A DNA stretch of 64,000 bases from Phascolarctobacterium faecium DSM 14760 (GCF_003269275.1 NZ_QLTS01000002.1:25922-89921), one strand, 5' to 3'; numbered from the stretch's first letter, positions 8,446-17,809 are shown. Translations and numbers: made by a program. The notes: generated by a model from the sequence alone, not told the origin.

Positions 8446-9818
8446 GCAGAACAATGACCATGTCGGAAGCTATCAATGAAGCGCGCCGCTGTTTGAATTG
8501 TGCACGTCCCACCTGCCGCACCGGCTGCCCGATAGCCAACAATATCCCGCAGTTTATCCGCGCACTCAGTGAAGGCAATATCGGTCTGGCCTACGAAACA
8601 ATTGCCGAACGCAGCAACCTGCCCGCTATCTGCGGACGTGTATGCCCGCATGAACGTCAATGCGAAGCTCACTGCGTTTTAACTAAAAATAAACACGGAA
8701 TCGAAATCGGCAGTTTGGAAATGTTTATCGCTGATTTCGCTCACGAAAATAATCTGAAGCCACTTCCTCCTTCTACCGGCAAACGCGGAAAAGTTGCCGT
8801 TATCGGCAGCGGACCTGCAGGTCTGACGGTGGCAGGCGATCTGGCTAAAATGAATTTCGCCGTCACTATTCTTGAGGGACAATCAGAACCTGGTGGCATT
8901 CTGCTGTTCGGCATACCGGAATTTCGTCTGCAAAAAGACGTTGTCCGCCGCGAGATCACTGAACTGCTGCATTTAGGCGTAGAAATCAAGACCAACATGC
9001 TGGTCGGGCCGGACTTTACAGTTGATGATTTATTCGAACAGGGCTATGATGCTGTTTTTATGGGTACAGGCACTTCTCTGCCACGTACTTTAGATATCCC
9101 AGGTAAAGAACTGTCCGGCATTCTGACTGCCACATATTTTCTGCGTATGGTAGTACTTTCAGATTCCGGAAAATTAGACGAAAGTGAAACACTGCTGCAT
9201 GACGGCGATAACGTAGTAGTTATCGGTGCCGGCAACGTGGCTATGGACGCCGCTCGTACGGCAATACGCCGCGGTGCAGAAAACGTGACTATCGTCTATC
9301 ATAAAACCGAAGCCGAAATTTCCAGCTTCCCATCTGAATACGAAGCGGCAGTTAAAGAAGGCGTACAATTCAATTTTCTGAAGCAGCCCATCGCTTATCT
9401 GAACAAAAAGCAGATGCGTGCTTTAAACAATATCCGCCGCAAACCGGCAGAATCTGACGAAACAGATCTGGCTGGACTTTTAGTACAAAACATCACCAAA
9501 ACTGATGACGGTCAGTTCGTAACCGAAGGCGGTCAGGAAGTCATTCCCTGTGATTGTGTTATCCTGGCTATCGGACAGCGACCTGCCGCCCGTATCGTTT
9601 CTACTACCAAAGGTATCCAGGTCGACGACCGTGGTTTTGTTATTACCCGTGAACGCCCTTACGGTATGACTACCAGAGCCGGGGTTTTCAGCAGCGGTGA
9701 TGTAGTACACGGCCCTGCAACCGTAGTTTTGGCAATGAAGGAATCTAAAAAAGTAGCGGCAGGTATTGCTCAATATATCGATGCAAAAAAACTGCTGGAA
9801 GACTGCTGTGAAGATTAA
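8442..9818 (+). CDS. gltA: NADPH-dependent glutamate synthase small-subunit-type oxidoreductase
   Basis: 458 residues. The N-terminal part carries two clusters of four cysteines (17, 20, 25, 29 and 64, 68, 74, 78) for [4Fe-4S] centres. An FAD-binding [12 protein letters not shown] follows near 121, then a second dinucleotide fold ([16 protein letters not shown] near 250) for NADPH. This architecture belongs to the GltD/NfnB/SudA group. No large GltB subunit or NfnA partner lies beside it, so it may act alone as an NADPH:acceptor oxidoreductase or with a distant partner. It is translationally coupled to cysE, suggesting a role near cysteine or sulfur metabolism, or simply amino acid biosynthesis. 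Confidence 0.85.
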   Translation: MSRTMTMSEAINEARRCLNCARPTCRTGCPIANNIPQFIRALSEGNIGLAYETIAERSNLPAICGRVCPHERQCEAHCVLTKNKHGIEIGSLEMFIADFAHENNLKPLPPSTGKRGKVAVIGSGPAGLTVAGDLAKMNFAVTILEGQSEPGGILLFGIPEFRLQKDVVRREITELLHLGVEIKTNMLVGPDFTVDDLFEQGYDAVFMGTGTSLPRTLDIPGKELSGILTATYFLRMVVLSDSGKLDESETLLHDGDNVVVIGAGNVAMDAARTAIRRGAENVTIVYHKTEAEISSFPSEYEAAVKEGVQFNFLKQPIAYLNKKQMRALNNIRRKPAESDETDLAGLLVQNITKTDDGQFVTEGGQEVIPCDCVILAIGQRPAARIVSTTKGIQVDDRGFVITRERPYGMTTRAGVFSSGDVVHGPATVVLAMKESKKVAAGIAQYIDAKKLLEDCCED

Positions 9819-9822
9819 CAAA

Positions 9823-9853
9823 AAACTCCTGCCGCAATATGCGGCAGGAGTTT
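9823..9853. terminator. bidirectional terminator between gltA and trpB2
   Basis: A perfect 13-bp stem (AAACTCCTGCCGC with its complement) and a 5-nt loop. The A/T ends serve both convergent genes. Confidence 0.9.
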
Positions 9854-9857
9854 AATT

Positions 9858-11228
9858 TTAATATTCTACTTTTGGCAGCGTAGCAAAGCCTTTTTTCAAA
9901 TCTTCATCAGTAGGAACATAATCTACCATAGTTCCCTGATTATAAGCCTGATAAGCGGCTAAATCAAAATAGCCAGTACCGGTCAAACCAAAAATAATAA
10001 CTTTTTTCTCGCCGGTCTCACGACATTTAATTGCTTCGTCCATCGCTACACGAATAGCATGTGAACTTTCAGGAGCAGGCAATGTACCTTCACAGCGGCA
10101 GAACATCGTAGCTGCTTCAAACACTTTTGTCTGTTCCACGCTGCGCGCTTCCATCATCCCATCATGATAAAGTTTAGAGACGATCGGCGACATACCATGA
10201 TAACGGAGTCCACCGGAATGGTTAGGTGAAGGCATAAATCCACTGCCTAAAGTATACATCCGCATCAGCGGTGTAGTTTGTCCGGTATCACCGAAATCAA
10301 AAGCATATCTGCCGCGGGTCAAGGAAGGGCAGGAAGCCGGTTCAACGGCAATAAAATGAATATTATTTTTTCCTTCAAGCTTATCTGCCATAAACGGCGT
10401 AATCAACCCGCCAAGGTTCGAACCGCCACCGGCACAGCCGATGACTATATCCGGCTGAACACCGTATTTATCAAGTCCGAGCTTAGTTTCCAGGCCGATA
10501 ATACTTTGGTGCAGCACTACATGATTAAGTACACTGCCTAATACATAGCGGCAGTTATCTGTTTTCATCGATACTTCCATTGCTTCTGAGATAGCACAGC
10601 CCAAGGACCCGCCTGTACCGGGGTTTTCTGCCAAAATCCTGCGTCCTACTTCAGTAGTATCCGAAGGTGAAGGAATAACTCTGGCACCATAAGTTTCCAT
10701 AACGGCCTTACGATAAGGTTTTTGCTCGGCTGAAACCTTAACCATATATACGGAAAGATCAATGCCAAAATAACCGCAGGCCATCGAAAGAGCAGTCCCC
10801 CATTGTCCGGCACCTGTTTCCGTAGTCAGGTGAGTCAGCCCTTGCTGCTTCGCATAATAAACCTGAGCAACAGCAGAATTGAGTTTATGCGAACCGGAAG
10901 TATTAGTGCCTTCGAATTTGTAGTAAATTTCTGCCGGCGTACCCAACGCTTTTTCCAAATTATAGGCTCTGGTCAATGGTGATGGACGATACATTTTATA
11001 AAAATCACGGATTTCTTCCGGAATTTCAATAAATTTATTGGTATTATCCAGCTCCTGCTCAATCAGCTCGTCACAGAAAACAGGGCGCAGATCATCAGCA
11101 GTACAAGGCTTAAAGGTCACCGGATTGATAAACGGGTCCGGAGCCTCCTGCATATAAGGGCGAATATTCTGCCAATATTTCGGCAGCTCATCTTCGGATA
11201 AATTGATTTTATATGGTATTTTTGTCAT
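9858..11228 (-). CDS. TrpB2-type tryptophan synthase beta-like enzyme
   Basis: 456 residues, longer at the N terminus than canonical TrpB (about 400), as expected for the TrpB2 group. The PLP lysine is Lys115 in GSHKLNSA, the catalytic Glu is in TETGAGQWG (residue 137), and the phosphate loop is GCAGGGSNLGG near 264. TrpB2 enzymes make tryptophan from indole and serine without a TrpA partner; some may use other substrates. No trpA or other trp gene is nearby. Instead the gene follows cstA by 15 nt at the end of a long operon, so indole salvage or another serine-dependent reaction is as likely as de novo tryptophan synthesis. Confidence 0.9.
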   Translation of the reverse strand: MTKIPYKINLSEDELPKYWQNIRPYMQEAPDPFINPVTFKPCTADDLRPVFCDELIEQELDNTNKFIEIPEEIRDFYKMYRPSPLTRAYNLEKALGTPAEIYYKFEGTNTSGSHKLNSAVAQVYYAKQQGLTHLTTETGAGQWGTALSMACGYFGIDLSVYMVKVSAEQKPYRKAVMETYGARVIPSPSDTTEVGRRILAENPGTGGSLGCAISEAMEVSMKTDNCRYVLGSVLNHVVLHQSIIGLETKLGLDKYGVQPDIVIGCAGGGSNLGGLITPFMADKLEGKNNIHFIAVEPASCPSLTRGRYAFDFGDTGQTTPLMRMYTLGSGFMPSPNHSGGLRYHGMSPIVSKLYHDGMMEARSVEQTKVFEAATMFCRCEGTLPAPESSHAIRVAMDEAIKCRETGEKKVIIFGLTGTGYFDLAAYQAYNQGTMVDYVPTDEDLKKGFATLPKVEY

Positions 11229-11243
11229 AAGTCACCGTCCTTT

Positions 11244-12842
11244 CTATTCTGCTTTAGCGGCCTTCAGCGCCGCATATGCTTCTTTGAGCAGTAAAACAGT
11301 CAGTATCAGCAAAACAGTAGAAATTCCTGATACGATATAGTTATTCAAATTAGCGGCAATCATCTGTACCAAAGCCACAATAGTAGTTACCAGCATAAAA
11401 GCCATCGGGTACATAATGAATCCGGCGCTTTTTTTCAGAGAACGAATTACCCAAACACCCATTGCCAAAAGCGCAATCGCAGCAACCAGCTGGTTAGTAG
11501 CGCCGAAAACAGGCCAGATCATCTGCCATGCAGCAACTTTACCGGTCTTAACAAAAATAAGAGCTAAGGCCACACCAACACTGATAGCTGTAGCAAGATA
11601 TTTGTTCAAGCTCATGCCTGTAAATTCCTGCAGCTGATAACGCGCCAAACGGGTAGCCGTATCAAGCGAGGTAAGAATAAAGGAGTTGAGAGCCAGTAAG
11701 CCAAGTGCAGTACCAACGCGCGGAGAAATACCCAGCAGCGAAGCAAACTGGCCTAAGCCGTTGCCATACACAACAGTCGGACCGCCTTGCAGCATTTCGC
11801 CGCTCATCATAATCGTACCCAACGCAATAACGCCAACAACACCTTCCAGCAGCATAGCACCATAACCAACAGGAACAGCATCAGTTTCGCGCTTCAGCTG
11901 TTTGGACGTAGTGCCGGAAGCAACCAGAGAATGGAAGCCTGAAATAGCACCGCAGGCTACTGTAATAAAAAGCAGAGGCCAGAGCCAGTCTCCGGAAGCA
12001 GTAACAAACCCCTTAAATGCAGGTAATTTTACTTCATAGCTGGCACCGCCAAAAATCATGCCCACACCGCCGATAAACACGGAAAAATATAACATATACG
12101 AGGCCAGATAATCGCGAGGCTGCAGAAGCAGCCAAACAGGCAATACTGAAGCGGCAAAGATATACACGATCAAAGCCATACGCCAGGTATCAAGGCTCAG
12201 AGCAAAGGTTGACTGCACCCAGGAGCTTTCTATACCAAATATCAGCGAACCGAATAAAATCGGCAGCATAATAATCGTACTGACTTTTAAAGATATACCA
12301 TAGTGATAAATAGCGACACCAAAAACCATCGCCAGAAAAATATACAGGGTCGCTGTGAAAGCGACAGCGGGGTCAGCAGCAAAGGTCTGTGCTGCTAATT
12401 CCAAAAATACAGCAATTACCAGTGTTAAACTGAGCCAGGTAAAAGCAAGAAATAACTTGTGGCCGCGGGCACCGATCCATTGACGGACAACTTCGCCGAT
12501 CGACATACCTTTATGACGAATAGACGCAACCAAAGCACCCATGTCGTGTACACCACCAAAAAAAATACAACCGATAATAATCCAAAGTAATGTTGGCAGC
12601 CAGCCAAGTGCTGCCGCTGCCGCAATGGGACCTACAACAGGTCCGGCACCAGCAATCGAGGCAAAATGATGCCCCATCAAAACCGCCGGATGAGCAGGGC
12701 AATAATCAATATCGTCCTGTAATTCAGTAGCCGGAGTTTTACGATTTGGGTCTAAATCGTAAAAACGGCTTTGAAAGCCGCCATAAAATTTGTAAGCGAC
12801 AGCAAAACAAAGAATCGTAATTACAAAAATGGTCAGTAACAT
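11244..12842 (-). CDS. cstA: CstA-family carbon starvation transporter
   Basis: 532 residues with about fourteen hydrophobic helices. The typical N-terminal CstA signatures are present: HHFASIAGAGPVVGPI near 53, FFGGVHDMGALVASIRHKG near 96 and GFHSLVASGTTSKQL near 300. E. coli CstA and BtsT are about 700 residues, so this is the shorter form common in anaerobes. The family imports peptides or pyruvate and is linked to starvation. It lies directly before trpB2 and after an unknown gene in the seven-gene minus-strand run. Its own ribosome site is GAAGGGGAT. Confidence 0.9.
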   Translation of the reverse strand: MLLTIFVITILCFAVAYKFYGGFQSRFYDLDPNRKTPATELQDDIDYCPAHPAVLMGHHFASIAGAGPVVGPIAAAAALGWLPTLLWIIIGCIFFGGVHDMGALVASIRHKGMSIGEVVRQWIGARGHKLFLAFTWLSLTLVIAVFLELAAQTFAADPAVAFTATLYIFLAMVFGVAIYHYGISLKVSTIIMLPILFGSLIFGIESSWVQSTFALSLDTWRMALIVYIFAASVLPVWLLLQPRDYLASYMLYFSVFIGGVGMIFGGASYEVKLPAFKGFVTASGDWLWPLLFITVACGAISGFHSLVASGTTSKQLKRETDAVPVGYGAMLLEGVVGVIALGTIMMSGEMLQGGPTVVYGNGLGQFASLLGISPRVGTALGLLALNSFILTSLDTATRLARYQLQEFTGMSLNKYLATAISVGVALALIFVKTGKVAAWQMIWPVFGATNQLVAAIALLAMGVWVIRSLKKSAGFIMYPMAFMLVTTIVALVQMIAANLNNYIVSGISTVLLILTVLLLKEAYAALKAAKAE

Positions 12843-12862
12843 AAAATATCCCCTTCACGAAC

Positions 12863-13258
12863 TTATTGCAGAATTATTCTGCCGCAGCGCCGTTGCTGCG
12901 CTAAATAGATCAAATCATCAAAACGCTTTTCCGCATCCCCCTCCTTATACTGCAATATTTCCAACCAGCCGCGTATACCAAGCCAAAAAACTTTTTTTGT
13001 CAATCTGGTCTCATGGCAGTCCAACAGCAGAAACCTGTGCGTCATAACGTCTTCCCTGCTCTGCCAATGTTCCCGCAGCCAATTTACTGATCTATCGCCT
13101 TCATGACGGATCACTATATAATCATCCGCATAATAGCGGGCAATTTCACCTGCCAGACAATCCTTGACAAATGCAGTCTGACGATACCATCCCTGCATCC
13201 CGCCAGCTGACCAGGGCACAAAGCCATAACCTTTTAAAAAATCTTCCCACTCTTTCAT
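12863..13258 (-). CDS. hypothetical protein, 131 residues
   Basis: I do not recognise it. It is a soluble protein unusually rich in Trp and aromatic residues (ten Trp in 131), with a charged centre (YIVIRHEGDRSVNWLREHW) and a C-terminal Arg-rich end. It has no signal peptide. The start has the ribosome site AGGAGCG. It sits 13 nt after the CHAD gene and 20 nt before cstA on the same strand, so it is probably co-transcribed. A role together with the CHAD protein is conceivable but unsupported. Confidence 0.7.
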   Translation of the reverse strand: MKEWEDFLKGYGFVPWSAGGMQGWYRQTAFVKDCLAGEIARYYADDYIVIRHEGDRSVNWLREHWQSREDVMTHRFLLLDCHETRLTKKVFWLGIRGWLEILQYKEGDAEKRFDDLIYLAQQRRCGRIILQ

Positions 13259-13271
13259 ACAGCGCTCCTGT

Positions 13272-14564
13272 CTACAAGTTTGCTTTACGCCAGGCGTTCA
13301 ACGCGCCGCAGAAATCTTCCCACAACTGGGGCAGCATTTCTACCGCCGCCTCTGCTTTAGCGCGTTCCCATCCGGCAAACAGCCCTGCCTCATAGCGCAG
13401 CTGCACATTACCAGCATCCTCGAGAAAACACTGCACTAACTTAGCGTTGATAAAATCATCATGTAAAAAGCCCAGCATATCCTGCAGTCTTTTCAACCGC
13501 CGCAGCAGATTACTGTCGCGCGGTACTTCCGGCAAAGTCTGCAGCGCATAACGAAAACGTTTGATCTTAATCCTGATCTGGTGCAGTTCCAGCATATTAT
13601 GAAAATCCGGATATTTTCTATCAATAGTTTCCAGTTTTTCACTCCACTCATTCAAACGTCTGCTGATAAATTTCCTGATTTTTTTATCAGCCAGATTTGA
13701 AGCCAGTGGCCTCTCATGCAACCAAATACTAAACTGCGCCAGCGTTTTGGTCATGATGCTAAGGTCCGCCTTCTGCAGACATGCTGCAGTTTCCTCCACA
13801 CGCAGCTTCTGCAGGAGCTCTTCCACCTGAGTTGGTACTGTCAGCTTACCGCCTGAAGCGGCTGCCTGCAACTTTATTTTTTCACAGGTCATTAAAGCCA
13901 CATCCAGCTCACGCAGCCGTGACAGTATTTCACCCTGCTGCCGCAGGGTATTTTGCCAGGCAACTGTACTGTTTTTTTGCAGCACCGGTTTAAAAAAACT
14001 CAAAGTCGAACGCAGCCGGCGCAATTTTACCCGCAGCTGTCTGACAAAAACCTTTTCTTCCGGCTGCTGCAGAAATTGCTGCCAGGCTTTACTGACCACA
14101 TAAATCTGCCAAGGAAGATGGCAAACGGCCATCGCCTGCAGACTGCCATTTTTATAGGCAGGCAGCTTCCTAAAATCATAGGTTCCGTTCTCCTGGGCCA
14201 AACGCTGCTTCAGATCCGGTTCGGCTATAATCAGCGACATCCGGCAGCAAAGTTTTTCGACAACCGTACTCAGCTTCGTTAGCTCCTTACTGGTATAAAC
14301 AACAGTCATCTCGCGAAGAGGAAGCAGCTTCGCCGCCATGATTACGATGCCTTCTTTCGCAATAAGCCTTAATTCACTGTTTTTTACCGGCGGCTGCAAC
14401 TCCGTTTCGCGGCATCTCAATACTGCCTCTTCCCCGTCGATCTCAAACCGCCGTTCACATTCTTCAGTTCTGCAGGCTTTCCAGCCGGTAATGATACGCA
14501 GGCGTTCAGCCAAATCGACTTCGCTCACACCTGATACATCTTGCAGGCATAACATTTTCTTCAC
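13272..14564 (-). CDS. CHAD-domain protein
   Basis: 430 residues. The C-terminal two thirds (about 165-425) is an all-helical CHAD domain with the conserved basic pattern VFVRQLRVKLRRLRSTL and HQIRIKIKRFRYALQTLP, whose His/Arg/Lys face binds polyphosphate. The N-terminal part (about 15-110) is beta-rich with charged pairs (RCRETELQPP, LRLIAKEG) and could be a diverged CYTH-like domain, although the ExExK signature is not seen. CHAD proteins associate with polyphosphate granules; ppk and two ppx-type genes lie about 10-15 kb away. The start is a GTG after GGAGGGGGAG. It is co-directional with the 131-residue unknown gene and cstA. Confidence 0.8.
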   Translation of the reverse strand: MKKMLCLQDVSGVSEVDLAERLRIITGWKACRTEECERRFEIDGEEAVLRCRETELQPPVKNSELRLIAKEGIVIMAAKLLPLREMTVVYTSKELTKLSTVVEKLCCRMSLIIAEPDLKQRLAQENGTYDFRKLPAYKNGSLQAMAVCHLPWQIYVVSKAWQQFLQQPEEKVFVRQLRVKLRRLRSTLSFFKPVLQKNSTVAWQNTLRQQGEILSRLRELDVALMTCEKIKLQAAASGGKLTVPTQVEELLQKLRVEETAACLQKADLSIMTKTLAQFSIWLHERPLASNLADKKIRKFISRRLNEWSEKLETIDRKYPDFHNMLELHQIRIKIKRFRYALQTLPEVPRDSNLLRRLKRLQDMLGFLHDDFINAKLVQCFLEDAGNVQLRYEAGLFAGWERAKAEAAVEMLPQLWEDFCGALNAWRKANL

Positions 14565-14599
14565 TGCTCCCCCTCCTTTCTTCTGGTCTGTTTTACTTG

Positions 14600-15574
14600 T
14601 CAGTCTTTTATTTGCACCTGCGCCGGTAAGGGATACCCCGCCAAACCTGCCAAAATATTCGCAGCTGCCAGCTTCGCCATGGCATCACGTGTTTCCACCG
14701 TTGATGCGGCAATGTGCGGGGTTACCGTAATATTGGAGAGTGTCAGCAGCGGATGATCACCGGGCAATGGTTCCGGTTCAACCACATCAATCGCCGCATA
14801 AGCGATCTGCCCGCTTCGCAGAGCTTCATAAAGTGCCTGCGTCTCGACGACTCTGCCGCGGGAAATATTGATAAAACGCGCCGTTGGTTTCATTTTAGCA
14901 AAAGCTTCTTCATTGAACATTCCAGCCGTTGCCGGTGTTAAATTAACTGTTACCAAAACAAAATCCGCCGTTTGCAGCAAATCGTCAAATCCAGCATAAC
15001 TGATGCCCAGCGCTGCTTCATCAGCACGCCGGTGCCTGTTATGATAAATAACCTTCATTTTACTGGCCTGGGCCCTGGGCACTACGGCACTGCCAATGTC
15101 ACCCAACCCGACAATTCCCAGAGTTTTTCCAGCCAGATCAACGCCGAAGCCAAGGCCCTTCCGTTCGCCCCATTTGCCGCTTTCAACGTGCCGCCAGCCA
15201 CGGGCAATACTTCTGGCACTATCTAAAATCAGCCCGTACGCAAGATCGGCAACAGCATCCACCAGTACGCCCGGCGTATTACCTACTGCAATTCCGTGTG
15301 CGCTGCAGGCAGCGATATCAATATTATCATATCCAACCGATGCCTGAGCAATTACCTTCAGCTTCGGTGCTTTGGCCAGGAAAGCTTCATCAACCTTAAT
15401 ATTGCCAATAGAATAAAGTCCTTCAGCTTCTGCAAGCCAGCTGTCAAATTGTTCCTGCGGCACTTTGCCGCCCTGCTGCCATGACAGCAGTCTAGTCTGT
15501 TCATTCAATATATCATAGGCCACCTGCCGCAGTTTACCGCTGGCAGCCACAGTCATTTTTTTCAGATCGGTCAT
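14600..15574 (-). CDS. D-isomer 2-hydroxyacid dehydrogenase (glyoxylate/hydroxypyruvate reductase type)
   Basis: 324 residues. The NAD(P)-binding motif GLGDIGSAV lies near 150, and the catalytic Arg, Glu and His are in NISRGRVV, DVVEPEPLP and VTPHIAAST. The enzyme reduces 2-keto acids such as glyoxylate, hydroxypyruvate or 2-ketogluconate to D-2-hydroxyacids in the cytoplasm; the exact substrate is open. The internal ATG is preferred because GAGAGG lies 8 nt before it. It follows a glyoxalase-like gene by 22 nt, a plausible pairing in the handling of 2-oxoaldehydes and hydroxyacids. Confidence 0.85.
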   Translation of the reverse strand: MTDLKKMTVAASGKLRQVAYDILNEQTRLLSWQQGGKVPQEQFDSWLAEAEGLYSIGNIKVDEAFLAKAPKLKVIAQASVGYDNIDIAACSAHGIAVGNTPGVLVDAVADLAYGLILDSARSIARGWRHVESGKWGERKGLGFGVDLAGKTLGIVGLGDIGSAVVPRAQASKMKVIYHNRHRRADEAALGISYAGFDDLLQTADFVLVTVNLTPATAGMFNEEAFAKMKPTARFINISRGRVVETQALYEALRSGQIAYAAIDVVEPEPLPGDHPLLTLSNITVTPHIAASTVETRDAMAKLAAANILAGLAGYPLPAQVQIKD

Positions 15575-15596
15575 TACTGTCACCTCTCTTTAAAAA

Positions 15597-15965
15597 TTAA
15601 TGTTTGGGAATAATTTCCAGCCAATAATTATCAGGATCAGCAATAAAATAAATACCCATCGCTGGATTTTCATACACGATACAGCCCATTTCCTGATGTT
15701 TTTTATGGGCAGCAGAATAGTCTTCAGCTTCAAATGCAAGATGGAACTCATTCTCGCCCAAATTATACGGTTCCTTACGGTCACGCAGCCAGGTCAATTC
15801 CAACTGATGCGGAGTCTGTCCGTCGCCTAAATAAACCAAAATAAAACTGCCGTCACCTGCTACTTTACGGCGGACCTCTTTTAGTCCCAAAGCGCCCTCA
15901 TAAAATTTCAGGCTTTTTTCCAAGTCAAGCACATTAAAATTGTTGTGTAAAAATTTAAATGCCAT
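15597..15965 (-). CDS. VOC-family glyoxalase I-like protein
   Basis: 122 residues, the usual size of lactoylglutathione lyase. It has two beta-alpha-beta-beta-beta units with metal-ligand positions visible as HNNFNV at the start, QLELTW in the middle, FHLAFE in the second module and YWLEIIP at the end. GloA isomerises the hemithioacetal of methylglyoxal; other VOC proteins act on different substrates. The ribosome site is AAAGGAGG. It sits between the DUF456 gene and the 2-hydroxyacid dehydrogenase. Confidence 0.8.
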   Translation of the reverse strand: MAFKFLHNNFNVLDLEKSLKFYEGALGLKEVRRKVAGDGSFILVYLGDGQTPHQLELTWLRDRKEPYNLGENEFHLAFEAEDYSAAHKKHQEMGCIVYENPAMGIYFIADPDNYWLEIIPKH

Positions 15966-15994
15966 TTTTTACCCTCCTTTAATATTGTACTGTT

Positions 15995-16507
15995 TCAATT
16001 ATTCAAAAAAATCTGCTTAAAAAGCAGCAGCGCCATCGCAAACGATGCGACAATTTTGCCAAGCATGGCAACAAACTGTGTCTGTGCTGCCTTCCAGGCC
16101 AGCGCGAACGCATTCTCCTTATTCCTGGTACGCATAAACTCGTAACCGAAGGCAACGATATACGAACCAACTGCGCCGCCCAAAACAGAGCCCAGCACCG
16201 GGAAAAAGCCTGTACCGATGACAGCGCCTATAAAAGTACCGACAGCAATCAGAAATACCGCACCCCACGATACTTTATGCCGCCGAATTCCAAAAAACGA
16301 TACGATAAATTCCCAAATCTCACCAAAAGCATAAACCAGCACCAGCGCCGATAAAAGACGTCCATCAAAGTATCTGGCTTCATCAAAAAAAGCATAACCT
16401 ATGCCTGCAGCTAACATAATTGTATTGCCCGGCAGGTCGAGCAGCGTCAGCAACGGACCTACAACCACGATCAAGGCTCCGAATGCCCACTCTACTAAAA
16501 ATTCCAC
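15995..16507 (-). CDS. DUF456 membrane protein
   Basis: 170 residues with about four to five hydrophobic helices. The Gly-rich GTFIGAVIGTGFFPVLGSVLGG stretch near residue 105 contains the glycine-zipper-like signature of DUF456. Function is unknown. The start is a GTG 7 nt after AAGGAGG. It is the first gene of the minus-strand run that continues through glyoxalase, dehydrogenase, CHAD, unknown, cstA and trpB2 with gaps of 13-35 nt and no terminator seen in between. Confidence 0.8.
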   Translation of the reverse strand: MEFLVEWAFGALIVVVGPLLTLLDLPGNTIMLAAGIGYAFFDEARYFDGRLLSALVLVYAFGEIWEFIVSFFGIRRHKVSWGAVFLIAVGTFIGAVIGTGFFPVLGSVLGGAVGSYIVAFGYEFMRTRNKENAFALAWKAAQTQFVAMLGKIVASFAMALLLFKQIFLNN

Positions 16508-16538
16508 ACAAAGTCCTCCTTAACGAAGATTAAAATAT

Positions 16539-16547
16539 ATTATAACA
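16539..16547 (-). promoter_or_regulatory. extended -10 promoter of the DUF456-trpB2 run
   Basis: TGTTATAAT (TG, one base, TATAAT) with no clear -35 box, about 30 nt before the GTG start. Confidence 0.6.
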
Positions 16548-16594
16548 TATTTATGATAAATAGTTAGATAATTGTATGACTCTTATGTGAATTA

Positions 16595-16623
16595 TTGTTT
16601 TTTGTTTACGCAAATGTTACAAT
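16595..16623 (+). promoter_or_regulatory. sigma-A-type promoter for mscS
   Basis: TTGTTT and TACAAT are 17 nt apart, with an extended -10 TG. The mscS start (with GAGGAG) follows at about 30 nt. Confidence 0.65.
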
Positions 16624-16655
16624 ATCTACAAATATCTTTTAGAGGAGTAACTACA

Positions 16656-17765
16656 ATGGATCTGGACGCTCTTTTTATTCTTCTGCAGCCCTGGCTCAGA
16701 CCTTTTCTGGCGTTTGTTTTTTTTACATTTTTACGTTATTTTTACAGAGCCGTATTACTGCGTGTACTGCATCGTTTTAACAGCAAAACATCCTTTGAAT
16801 ACGGAGAAGACCTGCTGAACGCTTTTGAAAAGCCAGTGCATTTTTTCCTATTTATTTTTGCTATTTATGCAGCGCTTAATTGCTCGCCTTTGACCTTTAT
16901 AGCTGACCATCCTTCTATCGATCAGCTTCTGCGCAGCTTTTTCATCATCTGTTTCATCTGGGGCCTTTACAACCTCAGCGACACTACGCATGGTATCGCC
17001 ATGAAGGTACTCCTTAAAGCAGGCGTTGAATTTGATCTGGCGCTATCCAATGTGGTTTCCACAACCTTACGCATCCTGCTTATCATTTTGGGTTTTGTCA
17101 TGATCGCCAAAGAATGGAATTACGATATTACCGGGTTTATCGCCAGTTTGAGTATTGGCTCACTGGCTGTCGCCCTAGCCGCTAAAGATTCTCTGGCCAA
17201 CGTATTCGGCAGTCTGGTCATCATCATTGACAAACCTTTTGTGATCGGCGACTGGATCTCGGCTAACGGCATCGAAGGCACTGTAGAAAAAATCACTTTC
17301 CGCAGCACTTGTCTGCGTACTTTTCCACAGGAACTTGTCTATATCCCCAACTCCCTGCTCTCCAACACGGCCATCACCAATTTCAGTAAACGTGAAAAAA
17401 GACGGCTTGATTTTGTGTTGGGATTGACCTACGACACGACCTATCAGCAAATGGAAAAATTTGTCGGCCGCCTGCGCGAATATCTCATGCATCATGATGG
17501 TGTTTATGACGACGGCATCACCGTCAATTTTCAGGATTTCGGTGGCAGCAGCCTGGACATCAGAATAATCTGCTATACTAAGGCCAGCGCTTACGCCAGT
17601 TTTATGGATGTCCGCCAGCAAATCAACATCGATATTATGAAAATGTTAGAAGAAGAAAATCTTGGCTGTGCATTCCCAAGTACCAGCGTTTATTTTGAAA
17701 CACCGCTGGTCCAAAAGCAAGCAGCTCCACCAACAGATGCCCCTAAAACTGAAGTACAAGCCTGA
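16656..17765 (+). CDS. mscS: small-conductance mechanosensitive channel (MscS family)
   Basis: 369 residues. Four hydrophobic segments precede the pore-lining helix, where SLAVALAAKDSLANVFGS (about 163-180) is the Gly/Ala-packed TM3 typical of MscS. The beta domain begins with DKPFVIGDWI, and a cytoplasmic vestibule follows. The channel opens under membrane tension and releases solutes on osmotic downshift. The open frame starts 28 codons earlier, but the ATG used has GAGGAG at the right distance and begins the first helix; the upstream part overlaps the promoter. The C-terminal tail (KQAAPPTDAPKTEVQA) is low complexity. Confidence 0.9.
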   Translation: MDLDALFILLQPWLRPFLAFVFFTFLRYFYRAVLLRVLHRFNSKTSFEYGEDLLNAFEKPVHFFLFIFAIYAALNCSPLTFIADHPSIDQLLRSFFIICFIWGLYNLSDTTHGIAMKVLLKAGVEFDLALSNVVSTTLRILLIILGFVMIAKEWNYDITGFIASLSIGSLAVALAAKDSLANVFGSLVIIIDKPFVIGDWISANGIEGTVEKITFRSTCLRTFPQELVYIPNSLLSNTAITNFSKREKRRLDFVLGLTYDTTYQQMEKFVGRLREYLMHHDGVYDDGITVNFQDFGGSSLDIRIICYTKASAYASFMDVRQQINIDIMKMLEEENLGCAFPSTSVYFETPLVQKQAAPPTDAPKTEVQA

Positions 17766-17770
17766 AACAT

Positions 17771-17804
17771 AAAAAACGCTCCTTTTTTAAGGAGCGTTTT
17801 TTTT
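17771..17804. terminator. bidirectional terminator between mscS and ade
   Basis: AAAAACGCTCCTT pairs with AAGGAGCGTTTTT and is flanked by A and T runs, so it can serve both convergent genes. Confidence 0.9.
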
Positions 17805-17809
17805 ATATT

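Noticed and set aside
9858..11228. Canonical trpB of a tryptophan operon
   Set aside because: Longer N terminus and TrpB2 motif context, with no trpA, trpC, trpD or trpE nearby.
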